From Bacilli bacterium (GTDB taxonomy: Bacteria > Bacillota > Bacilli > Paenibacillales > NBRC-103111), in assembly GCA_028287395.1 (NCBI GenBank), contig JAQBPR010000108.1:1-55257 (forward strand): a stretch of DNA of 55,257 bases, given 5' to 3'. Below are positions 25,650 to 34,290 of the stretch, piece by piece (position 1 is the stretch's first letter; every line of letters starts with the position of its first letter). The notes beneath the pieces were generated by a model. The model was not told the origin of the DNA and did no database searches. It saw nothing but the letters and a program-made list of their open reading frames with translations. Position numbers and translations under genes: made by a program.

Positions 25650-26390
25650 TCATTTTCCTGTCGCTTGGTTTATCAGCAGCTGCTCTGTTGGTACATTACG
25701 CAGCTTACGTGCAGGAACGCCTGCAACCAAATCGCCGGATTTAATATTTTTAGTAACTACACTTCCAGCTGCTGCAGTTCCGTCCTCTTCGATGACAATA
25801 CCGGGCAATGTGGTTACATTTGCGCCAATTCTGCCGCCATCCTTGACCGTAATTCCCTTCATTCTGTCGAACCTTTCCTGCGTTCTTCCCATGAAATTGT
25901 CATTACTGGTCACTACGCATGGTGCAATAAAGACATAACTGCCAATCGTAGAGTAAGCGGTAATATAACAATTGGTTTCCAGCTTGCATTTTACCCCTAC
26001 CGTACAATCGTTCTCAACCGCCACACCCCGTCCAATAATCGTTCGTTCTCCAATCGTAACCCGCTCCCGTATCGTCGCCAAATCAGCAATAAATACATCA
26101 TCCGCGATTTGTGCACCAGCATAAATAATCGCCGAAGTACCTATAGTGCAGCCATTCCCGATCGAAGCAGGCGAAAGCCGCTTGAGCTCCTGCAAAACAG
26201 AATTTTTTGCTTTAGTCGGTTGTTTTCCAATGACAGCGTGATCCTGTATAACGACATGATCGCCAATTTGCGTCCCTTCATGGATGACAACATGATTTCC
26301 GATGATAACACCTTCGCCAAACACAACTCCCTCTCCGATGATTACGTAGGCTCCGAGCTTTTCCGGTTTGTTCAACAATAAATTATCCAT
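25650..26390 (-). CDS. Left-handed beta-helix N-acetyltransferase (WbpD/WlbB-like)
   Basis: A 246-residue protein made largely of hexapeptide repeats ([LIV]-G-x4), for example VIIGEGVVFGEGVIIG and ATIRERVTIGERTIIG, with an insertion around residues 55-75. The C-terminal VKDGGRIGANVTTLPGIVI is typical of WbpD/WlbB-type UDP-2-acetamido-3-amino-2,3-dideoxyglucuronate N-acetyltransferases. It would add the 3-N-acetyl group using acetyl-CoA. It overlaps the epimerase gene by 8 bp, placing steps four and five of the proposed uronic-acid pathway next to each other. It is the last gene of the first transcript. Confidence 0.85.
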   Translation of the reverse strand: MDNLLLNKPEKLGAYVIIGEGVVFGEGVIIGNHVVIHEGTQIGDHVVIQDHAVIGKQPTKAKNSVLQELKRLSPASIGNGCTIGTSAIIYAGAQIADDVFIADLATIRERVTIGERTIIGRGVAVENDCTVGVKCKLETNCYITAYSTIGSYVFIAPCVVTSNDNFMGRTQERFDRMKGITVKDGGRIGANVTTLPGIVIEEDGTAAAGSVVTKNIKSGDLVAGVPARKLRNVPTEQLLINQATGK

Positions 26391-27498
26391 ACATCACGAC
26401 CCTCTCTCTTTCCATTCCTCTTTCTTGTTTAAACCATTGACGCATTTGCTCGACCATTCGTTTGGATGCGTCACCTTCCCCATAAATCATCGGACGTTTT
26501 ACAGGTATCACAAAATGATAAATCGCCTCTTTCAAGCTCTCTTGCTGCGGGTTCACTAAGCGATTCCAGCCTAGCTCTACCGTTTCCACCCATTCTGTTT
26601 CATTGCGCAGAGTAAAACAGGGCACTCCTGCAAAATATGCTTCTTTCTGCACACCACCGGAATCCGTAATGATGGCATAGGCGTGCTGCTCCAAGAGCAG
26701 CATTTCCAAATACGATACGGGTTCAATGATGCGTATATTCGGTGCTTGCTGAAGAAATTCGAACATTCCGAGCTGCTGCAGCATTTTTTTTGTTCGCGGA
26801 TGAATAGGCATCAATACGATTTGATCCAGTTGGACCAAGGAGTGTACTATCGCTTCAAGCCGCATGGTGTCATCCGTGTTCTCGGCGCGATGGAGCGTCG
26901 CCAAAATATATTGCTTCTGCTCGACCTCAAATGCTTCCAACGAAAATTGCTCTTCTGCTTTTCGCAAATAATACAGCACCGCATCATACATTACATCCCC
27001 ATGCGCATAAACGTGCTCTATAATCCCTTCGCGATATAAATTTTCCACAGCTGTCTTTGTTGGAGCAAACAAGAGGTCGGACACTTGATCCGTCAAAATG
27101 CGATTAACTTCCTCCGGCATGCGACGATTGAAGCTGCGCAAGCCCGATTCGATGTGGAACAACGGTATGTTGAGCTTGCTTGCAGCTAATGCCCCCGCCA
27201 GTGTTGAGTTGGTATCGCCATAGACTAGGATGGCTTCCGGCTGCTCCTGCAGCATGACTTGTTCCAAAACCTGCAGCATCGCACCTGTTTGAAATCCATG
27301 CGTTCCTGAACCGACGCCGAGCTGATATTCAGGCTGCGGAATATCCAATTCCTCAAAAAAAATACCGGCCATTTTATAATCATAATGCTGCCCAGTGTCG
27401 ACCAATATTTCCGTAAAATGCTTGCGCAGCTCACGAGAAACTGCAGCTGCTTTAATAAATTGCGGTCTGGCACCGACAATCGTCATTATTTTGATCAT
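26383..27498 (-). CDS. wecB: Non-hydrolysing UDP-GlcNAc 2-epimerase family (WecB/WbpI-like)
   Basis: A 371-residue GT-B-fold epimerase with a normal-length family profile: TIVGARPQFIKAAAVSREL at the N-terminus, VDTGQHYDYKM, VYGDTNSTLAGALAA, HIESGLRSFNRRMPEE (catalytic Asp/Glu/His region) and TDSGGVQKEA near the C-terminus. Such enzymes invert C2 of UDP-GlcNAc or its derivatives. Given the dehydrogenase, oxidoreductase, aminotransferase and acetyltransferase of this locus, the likely substrate is UDP-GlcNAc(3NAc)A, giving the ManNAc(3NAc)A form as WbpI does. Plain UDP-ManNAc synthesis is the alternative. The stop of the preceding gene abuts this start (TAGATG). Confidence 0.9.
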   Translation of the reverse strand: MIKIMTIVGARPQFIKAAAVSRELRKHFTEILVDTGQHYDYKMAGIFFEELDIPQPEYQLGVGSGTHGFQTGAMLQVLEQVMLQEQPEAILVYGDTNSTLAGALAASKLNIPLFHIESGLRSFNRRMPEEVNRILTDQVSDLLFAPTKTAVENLYREGIIEHVYAHGDVMYDAVLYYLRKAEEQFSLEAFEVEQKQYILATLHRAENTDDTMRLEAIVHSLVQLDQIVLMPIHPRTKKMLQQLGMFEFLQQAPNIRIIEPVSYLEMLLLEQHAYAIITDSGGVQKEAYFAGVPCFTLRNETEWVETVELGWNRLVNPQQESLKEAIYHFVIPVKRPMIYGEGDASKRMVEQMRQWFKQERGMERERVVMYG

Positions 27499-29430
27499 CT
27501 ATACATTTGCCTCCTTCATCTTGCTTAGCGGCGAATTGGACGCTGAATCAAGCCTCGGTTCCTGCATCACTTCGATAAAACGCCATGCCAGTTGTGCATA
27601 ATCATGGTGTTTAAGCACATATTCTCGTCCTTTCATCCCCATCGCTTCACGTTCACGCGTTCCGAGTTTGAACAACTGCAGGATGGCTTCAGCGGTTGCT
27701 GTCGGTGACTCGGGAATGACTGAAATCCCACAGCCGCTTTCCGCAACAGGATCATTTCCCGCCGCAATGGCATTGATAATGGGCTTGCCTGCCATCATAT
27801 AATCCATCATTTTATTAGGGCTGATGCCAAAACGAAATAACGATTCACTTTTCAAACCAATGTAAAATGCATCCATCTCGCTCAACAATGCAGGAATCGA
27901 ATTTTTCTGGATCGCAGGCAATAAAACCACGTTTTCAAGCCCCAACGCAACAGCCTTCTCACGCAAACGGTTTTGTTCCGGCCCCTGTCCAACAAGAACA
28001 AATGTAATCGGTTGTTCCCGCAATAAATGAGCAGCTTCGATGAAAGTATCTAAAGCATTAGCCAAACCATGCGCTCCGGTATAGCCTACCAGAAATTCGC
28101 CTTTCAACCTTTTCTTTCGCAGCAGTCTGTCATGAAGCTCCGGGATCGGTTCACTTGCACCCCAGCCATTTACATCAATCCCATTCGGGATGTAAACAAA
28201 TTTACTAGCGATCATGCCATGCTCCCGCATATGCGATTCAGCTTTTGGGAGCATGGATACCACATGATTCGCTTTACGATATGCGAAGTTTTCCGCCGCT
28301 TGCATGAGCATGATAAACGGATGCTTGGGCGACATTCCTCCGAGTTCAATCGGGGATAACGGCCATAGGTCGTGCACCTCATAGATCAGCTTGGCTTTGC
28401 ATTTCTTCGCAATCGCTCGTGCTGGATAAATATCGAGCGGATACGTAGAGGAAGCGATGACAATGTCCACTTTCCTGTCCTTTATTATGGCATGCTGATG
28501 TATAAACAATCGCCAGACAAAAACCAGCATATTCAGCACCCGACCGATGCCGTTACCTTGATACGCGGGTGTCTTTAACCAAACATAACGAATGCCGTCG
28601 ATTTCCTCCTCAACCAGTTTCCCAATTCCATCTTGCGCTTTACTGCGTAAATGGCTGAATGAAGCGGCCGCAATCGTCACACGATGCCCTTGCTGCACCC
28701 ATTGCGATGCCATGTAATAGGGACGATATTCCATACCATGTCGGATAGATCCGGCATAATGATTGATTAGCAGGATATGTAAGCTATCTTTCGGCTTCTT
28801 CAGTTCAGCAAATGCGGTTTGTTTTCCCCGGCGAAACAATATTTTCGCAACAGTTTTCATGATAATCTCCACATCTTTTTTCAACGATGCGCGCTGCATA
28901 TAATCCAGATTAATCCGCAGCTTCTCCTGCATAATCTCCTCGATATAAACCTTTTCCGGATCCATTGCTTCTGCCAACAGCGCATTCTCGTCACTGAATT
29001 GGATCGATGCTTCATCCGTAATCCCCGGACGAACGGAAAGCACCGCTCTTTGTGAATAGGTATATAAGTTCACATAGACGGGAACCTCAGGGCGCGGACC
29101 GACAAAGCTCATATCCCCAAGCAAAACATTAAACAACTGCGGCAGCTCATCCAGCTTATATTTGCGCAAAAAATGACCGCTTCGCGTAATTCGCTGATCC
29201 CGACCCACTGTTATTTGCTTCCCTAAGCTTTCCGCATCCTGGAGCATAGTGCGGAATTTATAAATGGAGAAAGGTGTCGCATACCTGCCTACCCGCTGCT
29301 GGCGGAAAAAGACTTTTCCCGGTGAATCCAGCTTAATCCAAAGCATGATAAGTAAAAACAATGGAGTGAGCAGCACAATCCCAACATACGCCGCAACAAT
29401 ATCAAAAAGACGCTTCATCATAAGATACAT
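27499..29430 (-). CDS. Fusion of initiating phosphoglycosyl transferase and GT4 glycosyltransferase
   Basis: A 643-residue two-domain protein. Residues 1-200 are a bacterial sugar transferase of the short PglC/WcaJ-core type: membrane helix FDIVAAYVGIVLLTPLFLL, FRQQRVGRYATPF, KYKLDELPQLFNVLLGDMS and the catalytic-region FVGPRPEVP. Residues from about 215 form a WbuB-like GT4 enzyme (LLINHYAGSIRHGMEYRPYY, FGISPNKMMDYMMAGKPI). The first domain would transfer a sugar-1-phosphate to undecaprenyl phosphate and the second would add the next sugar. The two activities are usually separate genes. No stop or weak linker suggests an error; the linker KPKDSLHILLINHY is short. Confidence 0.9.
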   Translation of the reverse strand: MYLMMKRLFDIVAAYVGIVLLTPLFLLIMLWIKLDSPGKVFFRQQRVGRYATPFSIYKFRTMLQDAESLGKQITVGRDQRITRSGHFLRKYKLDELPQLFNVLLGDMSFVGPRPEVPVYVNLYTYSQRAVLSVRPGITDEASIQFSDENALLAEAMDPEKVYIEEIMQEKLRINLDYMQRASLKKDVEIIMKTVAKILFRRGKQTAFAELKKPKDSLHILLINHYAGSIRHGMEYRPYYMASQWVQQGHRVTIAAASFSHLRSKAQDGIGKLVEEEIDGIRYVWLKTPAYQGNGIGRVLNMLVFVWRLFIHQHAIIKDRKVDIVIASSTYPLDIYPARAIAKKCKAKLIYEVHDLWPLSPIELGGMSPKHPFIMLMQAAENFAYRKANHVVSMLPKAESHMREHGMIASKFVYIPNGIDVNGWGASEPIPELHDRLLRKKRLKGEFLVGYTGAHGLANALDTFIEAAHLLREQPITFVLVGQGPEQNRLREKAVALGLENVVLLPAIQKNSIPALLSEMDAFYIGLKSESLFRFGISPNKMMDYMMAGKPIINAIAAGNDPVAESGCGISVIPESPTATAEAILQLFKLGTREREAMGMKGREYVLKHHDYAQLAWRFIEVMQEPRLDSASNSPLSKMKEANV

Positions 29431-29436
29431 AGAAAG

Positions 29437-30624
29437 CTACCTTCTATACTGAGATAGAAGCGAGGTAAACGTTTCTATCACGTATTCGATTTGCTCTACT
29501 GTCATCCCTGGATACAGCGGCAGTGAAATCGCAGCTTGATATGCTTTAACGGCATGCGGATAATCCAGCGGATTATAACCCTGTCTAAGATAGTAGGGAT
29601 GGTTCGTTACAGGGATAAAATGCACGCTTGTGCCTATACCCGCTTCTTTAAGCAGCTCGATCAGCTCATTTCGGTTCACCCGCAGCTGTTTCTCATCGAT
29701 CCGAACCACATATAAATGCCAAGCGTGACGATGCTCCGGCGCATCATACGGAAGAATCAGTCCGTCCAGCTTTGCGAAGGCCTCGGTATACATGGAGGCG
29801 GCTTTCTCACGCAGTGCTTGCATCATACCCATCTTCTGCAGCTGCACTACGCCAAAAGACGCTTGAATATCGGTCATATTGTATTTAAAGCCGGGATATT
29901 CAACCTCGTAATACCACGAGCCCTTCTCAGTATAGCGATTCCAGGCATTTTTACTAAGACCGTGCAAGCTCATCATCCGCAGCTTGTCCGCAATTCCCTC
30001 GTCTGCAGTGGTGATCATCCCGCCCTCGCCTGTTGATAAATTTTTGGTTGCATAGAAGCTGAAGCAAGTGATATCACCGATATTTCCCACACAGCGATTT
30101 TTATACTTAGTATGAACCGCATGAGCTGCATCTTCAATAATTTTCAAATTATATTTGCGGGCAATCGCTTGGATCTGGTCCATTTCGCAGGGAAATCCGG
30201 CAAAATGCACGGGTATGATTGCTTTTGTCCGCGGTGTAATCGCTTGTTCCAGCAAATTGGGATCTAAGTTCATCGTTACAGGATCAATATCAACGAAAAC
30301 AGGCTTTGCCCCGCAATGAACAATCGTATTGGCTGTTGCAATAAATGTGTAAGGTGACGTAATAACTTCATCGCCTGCACCGATACCAAGCACCATATGT
30401 GCTAGATGCAGCCCTGCTGTACATGAATTTAACCCGACTGCGTAAGGACTTTCCACATACTCAGCAAAACTCTGTTCAAATTCCTGCGTTTTCGGTCCTC
30501 TGCTTAACCAATTGGAGCGAATCGAGGAAACCACCTCCATAATTTCTTCATTTCCGATAAAAGGGAGCGCATAAGGAATTTTCATTCGTGGTACGGTGTT
30601 ACCACTTGGTTTCCATTGAATCAT
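29437..30624 (-). CDS. DegT/DnrJ/EryC1 (ArnB/PglE-type) sugar aminotransferase
   Basis: A 395-residue PLP enzyme. VGLNSCTAGLHLAH, DEVITSPYTFIATANTI, IIEDAAHAVHT and the PLP-lysine segment FSFYATKNLSTGEGGM define the family. AAGGGTGG lies 7 nt before the ATG. It transfers an amino group from glutamate to a keto nucleotide sugar. Together with the CapD/PglF-type dehydratase of this operon it could make a UDP-4-amino-4,6-dideoxy sugar; the other aminotransferase of the locus is better matched to the uronic-acid branch. That pairing is inference. Confidence 0.9.
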   Translation of the reverse strand: MIQWKPSGNTVPRMKIPYALPFIGNEEIMEVVSSIRSNWLSRGPKTQEFEQSFAEYVESPYAVGLNSCTAGLHLAHMVLGIGAGDEVITSPYTFIATANTIVHCGAKPVFVDIDPVTMNLDPNLLEQAITPRTKAIIPVHFAGFPCEMDQIQAIARKYNLKIIEDAAHAVHTKYKNRCVGNIGDITCFSFYATKNLSTGEGGMITTADEGIADKLRMMSLHGLSKNAWNRYTEKGSWYYEVEYPGFKYNMTDIQASFGVVQLQKMGMMQALREKAASMYTEAFAKLDGLILPYDAPEHRHAWHLYVVRIDEKQLRVNRNELIELLKEAGIGTSVHFIPVTNHPYYLRQGYNPLDYPHAVKAYQAAISLPLYPGMTVEQIEYVIETFTSLLSQYRR

Positions 30625-30642
30625 CTTTCAACCACCCTTCCA

Positions 30643-31773
30643 CTAATTTGCGAATACATCTTGATACAGCTTTAACAGCTTTGATTCTTCTACCGACCAA
30701 TTAAACCGGGTTTCCACAGCCTTACGTCCGTTGATCCCAAGCTGCCGAGCGTTTTCAGGCTGGTCCAGATAATGGATAATTTGCGCTGCAAGGCTATGCG
30801 CATCCTGCGGATCTATCACTGTGCCGCAATTCGCTTCGTTCACTGTTTTCTCGTACAAAGGAAAGTTTGAGACAATCACCGGGATTTGCAATGCCATGTA
30901 CTCAAACATTTTGGTTGGAAAGGATTCCGTATAATTGGAAACGGGCTGCAGTATAGCTACGCCAACCGCTGCTTTGGATACAATTTTGTAAGCATCTGAA
31001 GCCTTCATTCTCCCATAAAAAGTGACTTGCTCCTTAAGCTTCCACTTCATACAAAGCTGTTCTAAATGACTGCGATAGGCATCCGTAATCGGACCGATGC
31101 AATCAAATTGCACCTGCCTGCCTTGCAAGCGAATCAAATGCAGTGCCTCAAGCACAACATCGATCCCGCGCATTTGCGTTACACCGCCTAAATACACAAT
31201 GGTTTGTGTCCGATTCAGCTCCTCATCGGCTTTCGGGAAAATTCGCAGCAGCGGAAAATTTTGCACAAGTGCTTTCTTCGTGCCTCGCGGATATTGATTT
31301 TCATAGGCTGCGCCCGCTATAACCAGAATGAAATACCTACAAATGCTCCATTCCAACACTCTATAGGCGAAGCTGACCCAATGGCGAAGTGGAACCCATT
31401 CTTTTTGTTTGATTTGTTTAGGTACGTCCTCATGCACATCATAAATGACCTTATAGCCGCGGATTCGCAATAATAATCCGATGAACATCAGCTCTGGGTC
31501 ATGAAAATGATAGAGGTCCGCTTTCTGCTCTAAAGCTTTGCGCCACAACTCCCACATCGTTTTCATCATCCGTTCTTTGCGGTTGACCGGTTTATGCAAA
31601 GGGATGATTTTCACACCTTCCAATACCGTTTCTCTAAGATCATCGTTGGGTACGATCAAAGTCACATCATACCCTGCCGCTACCAAGCTGCACGCTTCCT
31701 TATAAAAGATCCGTGTATCGAATAAGGGGTGTACCGAGGTGAGGAAACATACTTTTTTGGGTGCAGCTCCCAT
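30643..31773 (-). CDS. GT4 family glycosyltransferase
   Basis: A 376-residue GT-B enzyme, paralogous to the GT4 at 16880-17989: LTSVHPLFDTRIF at the N-terminus, YHFHDPELMFIG, VIYDVHEDVPKQ, and TESFPTKMFEYMALQIPVI in the donor domain. It sits between the UDP-GlcNAc dehydrogenase and the second aminotransferase gene. Probably adds one residue to the lipid-linked intermediate on the cytoplasmic side. Confidence 0.9.
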   Translation of the reverse strand: MGAAPKKVCFLTSVHPLFDTRIFYKEACSLVAAGYDVTLIVPNDDLRETVLEGVKIIPLHKPVNRKERMMKTMWELWRKALEQKADLYHFHDPELMFIGLLLRIRGYKVIYDVHEDVPKQIKQKEWVPLRHWVSFAYRVLEWSICRYFILVIAGAAYENQYPRGTKKALVQNFPLLRIFPKADEELNRTQTIVYLGGVTQMRGIDVVLEALHLIRLQGRQVQFDCIGPITDAYRSHLEQLCMKWKLKEQVTFYGRMKASDAYKIVSKAAVGVAILQPVSNYTESFPTKMFEYMALQIPVIVSNFPLYEKTVNEANCGTVIDPQDAHSLAAQIIHYLDQPENARQLGINGRKAVETRFNWSVEESKLLKLYQDVFAN

Positions 31774-31798
31774 TTGTTCACCTTCCTGACTTTGGTCT

Positions 31799-33136
31799 TT
31801 ACAAGCGATAATATTTGCTCGAAACCTCTCTTCCTTTTAAAGCATTTCTCGTATCAAAAATCGGTTTGTCGATTTTACTGATCAGATCGTAATCGAAAAG
31901 AGTATGATCCGTCGTAATCACAACGATGTCGGCTCTTTCCAGGTTCGCCTGCGTTAAAGTGACGGCTTCATAGGTTTTGCCGTTATGCTTGCATTTCGGA
32001 ATAAACGGATCGCTATAAATTACTTCAGCACCTCGTTTCTCTAAATCGTCGATGATTTTTAAAATCGGTGACTCGCGGCAATCGTCGATATCCTTTTTAT
32101 AAGCAAGCCCGAGCAAATAGACGACCGAACCCTTGATCGATTGATTTTCCTCGTTAAGTACCGTTCCAATTCGTTCCACGACAAATTCCGGCATACTATT
32201 ATTAATTTCGCCAGCCAATTCAATCAAACGTGTATGATAATTAAATTCCCGCGCCTTCCAGGTCAGATAGAACGGATCAATGGGAATACAATGCCCGCCC
32301 AAGCCCGGTCCCGGATAAAACGCCATAAATCCATATGGCTTCGTCTTCGCCGCATCGATCACTTCCCATACACTGATCCCCATCCGGTTGCAGAGAATAG
32401 CCATTTCGTTGGCAAGCGCGATGTTAATATTACGAAACGTGTTTTCAAAAATCTTTTCCATTTCAGCCACTGCGGGGCTGCCTACCTCATGCACTTCCCC
32501 ATCCAAAACCTCACGGTACATCGTCGAGGCAATCCGCGTACATTCCGCCGTAACCCCACCGACAACCTTCGGTGTATTTTTCGTATTGTAGTGTTTATTG
32601 CCGGGATCCACACGTTCGGGTGAATAAGCTAAGAAAAAATCAACACCGCATACTAAGCCCGACTCCTCTAAAATCGGCTTCACCAGCTCTTCTGTCGTAC
32701 CTGGATAAGTGGTGCTTTCCAACACAACAAGCATGCCTGGATGCAAGAAGCGGGCAATTTCACGCGCCGAAAATTCGACGAAGCTCGTATCCGGCTGTTG
32801 ATAAATGTCCAACGGCGTTGGCACACAAATCGCCACCGCATCCAAATGGCGAATCAAAGAATAATCCGCGGTTGCTTTAATTTTTTTCTCCTTGACCATT
32901 TTTCGCAAATCATCATCCACTACGTCGCCAATGTAATTAATCCCTTGGTTGACCATATCGATTTTACTCGCTTGAATATCAAAACCAATGACCTTAAAGC
33001 CGGCTTTAGCCTTTTCCACAGCGAGCGGAAGCCCCACATAGCCTAGTCCTACCACACCAATTACCGCTTGCTTTGTTAGAAATTTAATGATTAATTGCTC
33101 CGCCAATGGGGATGCATACGTTGTCGCTACACTCAT
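31799..33136 (-). CDS. wbpA: UDP-N-acetylglucosamine/-mannosamine 6-dehydrogenase (WbpA type)
   Basis: A 445-residue nucleotide-sugar dehydrogenase. The NAD site is IGVVGLGYVGLPLAVE near residue 25. The catalytic cysteine lies in GPGLGGHCIPIDPFYL (near 275), and the C-terminal UDP-sugar domain has LGLAYKKDIDDCRESP. It oxidises C6 of a UDP-HexNAc to the uronic acid in two NAD-dependent steps. It is immediately followed upstream by the aminotransferase (4-bp overlap) and the 3-dehydrogenase genes, which matches the Pseudomonas wbp and Bordetella wlb order of functions, so UDP-GlcNAc is the likely substrate. Confidence 0.9.
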   Translation of the reverse strand: MSVATTYASPLAEQLIIKFLTKQAVIGVVGLGYVGLPLAVEKAKAGFKVIGFDIQASKIDMVNQGINYIGDVVDDDLRKMVKEKKIKATADYSLIRHLDAVAICVPTPLDIYQQPDTSFVEFSAREIARFLHPGMLVVLESTTYPGTTEELVKPILEESGLVCGVDFFLAYSPERVDPGNKHYNTKNTPKVVGGVTAECTRIASTMYREVLDGEVHEVGSPAVAEMEKIFENTFRNINIALANEMAILCNRMGISVWEVIDAAKTKPYGFMAFYPGPGLGGHCIPIDPFYLTWKAREFNYHTRLIELAGEINNSMPEFVVERIGTVLNEENQSIKGSVVYLLGLAYKKDIDDCRESPILKIIDDLEKRGAEVIYSDPFIPKCKHNGKTYEAVTLTQANLERADIVVITTDHTLFDYDLISKIDKPIFDTRNALKGREVSSKYYRL

Positions 33137-34290
33137 CCGATTTCTCCTCTTTTCGCAAAAAATTGTCTTACAACCGAAATAACATACAGCTGATCTTCGA
33201 GCGTCATTTCCGGATAAAGCGGTAATGCCATAGTTCCTTGAGCAGAATTTTCCGCCACAGGGAGACTGTCTACACCATAATTCAAGTCGCGATAAACCTC
33301 TTGACGATGCAAAGGAACCGGATAATAAATCCCTGACGCAATGCCGTTATCCTCCAAATACTGCAGTAAATCGTCACGATAATCCGTTTGAATGATGTAA
33401 AGATGGTAAATCGCGCAGCGATCCTTATCTTCAAAAGGCAGCTGCAGCGGTACATTTCGCAGGCCCTCATTGTAGATTTCCGCTTTTTCACGGCGTAATT
33501 GGTTCCATGAATCCAAATGGGGAAGCTTGACCTGCAGCATCGCAGCCTGTAAAGCATCCAAACGACTGTTGTAGCCAATCATCGAATGATAATATTTAGG
33601 ATTACTGCCATGAACACGCAATATTTGCAGTTTTTTTGCAAGCGCCGGATCATTCGTGACAATCATGCCGCCATCACCATAGCCGCCCAAATTTTTTGTC
33701 GGAAAAAAGGAGAAGCAGCCGGCGATACCCATCGAACCCGCAGGACGCCCTTTGTAGGAAGCTCCCATCGCTTGGCAAGCATCTTCAATGACATAAACCC
33801 CATAACGATTGGCAATCTCGATGATTTCATCCATATCTGCAGGCTGGCCAAAGATGTGGACAGGAATAATCGCTTTGGTGCGCGGTGTAATTGCCACCTC
33901 TAATTTCGCAGCATCCAAATTATACGTATCTGCCGCAATATCGACGAAGACGGGTGTGGCACCTACCTGTGAAATGACCTCAGCAGAAGCAAAGAAAGTG
34001 AACGGAGTTGTAATAACTTCATCTCCCGCTCCAATACCTAATGCATCCAACGTGAGCAGCAGCGCATCTGTACCGTTTGCGACACCAATCGCATAGCTGA
34101 CTCCGCAAAAATCGGCAACCTTTGCTTCGAATTGTTTGACAGCGGGACCCATAATGTAATTTCCGCTCTCTAAAACTTGATCTACGGCTTCTCGAATCTC
34201 AGACTTAAGACCTTCGTATTGGGCGATCGGGTCTAAAAGAGGAACCTTACGCCATTCTTGTTCTTCATTCCGTTTCAGCGCCATACTCAT
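33133..34290 (-). CDS. DegT/DnrJ/EryC1 aminotransferase (WbpE/WlbC-like)
   Basis: A 385-residue PLP enzyme with VPLLDPIAQYEGL at the N-terminus, VANGTDALLLTLDAL, VITTPFTFFASAEV, IEDACQAMGA and the PLP-lysine segment FSFFPTKNLGGYGDGG. The profile matches WbpE/WlbC, which converts UDP-3-keto-GlcNAcA to the 3-amino form. Its start and stop overlap the 3-dehydrogenase and 6-dehydrogenase genes by 4 bp each, so steps one to three of the pathway are translationally coupled. Confidence 0.9.
   Translation of the reverse strand: MSMALKRNEEQEWRKVPLLDPIAQYEGLKSEIREAVDQVLESGNYIMGPAVKQFEAKVADFCGVSYAIGVANGTDALLLTLDALGIGAGDEVITTPFTFFASAEVISQVGATPVFVDIAADTYNLDAAKLEVAITPRTKAIIPVHIFGQPADMDEIIEIANRYGVYVIEDACQAMGASYKGRPAGSMGIAGCFSFFPTKNLGGYGDGGMIVTNDPALAKKLQILRVHGSNPKYYHSMIGYNSRLDALQAAMLQVKLPHLDSWNQLRREKAEIYNEGLRNVPLQLPFEDKDRCAIYHLYIIQTDYRDDLLQYLEDNGIASGIYYPVPLHRQEVYRDLNYGVDSLPVAENSAQGTMALPLYPEMTLEDQLYVISVVRQFFAKRGEIG

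Noticed and set aside
25647..26381. 244-codon plus-strand frame opposite the acetyltransferase gene
   Set aside because: It is the antisense shadow of a clear hexapeptide-repeat protein; the periodic codons of that gene keep the opposite strand open.
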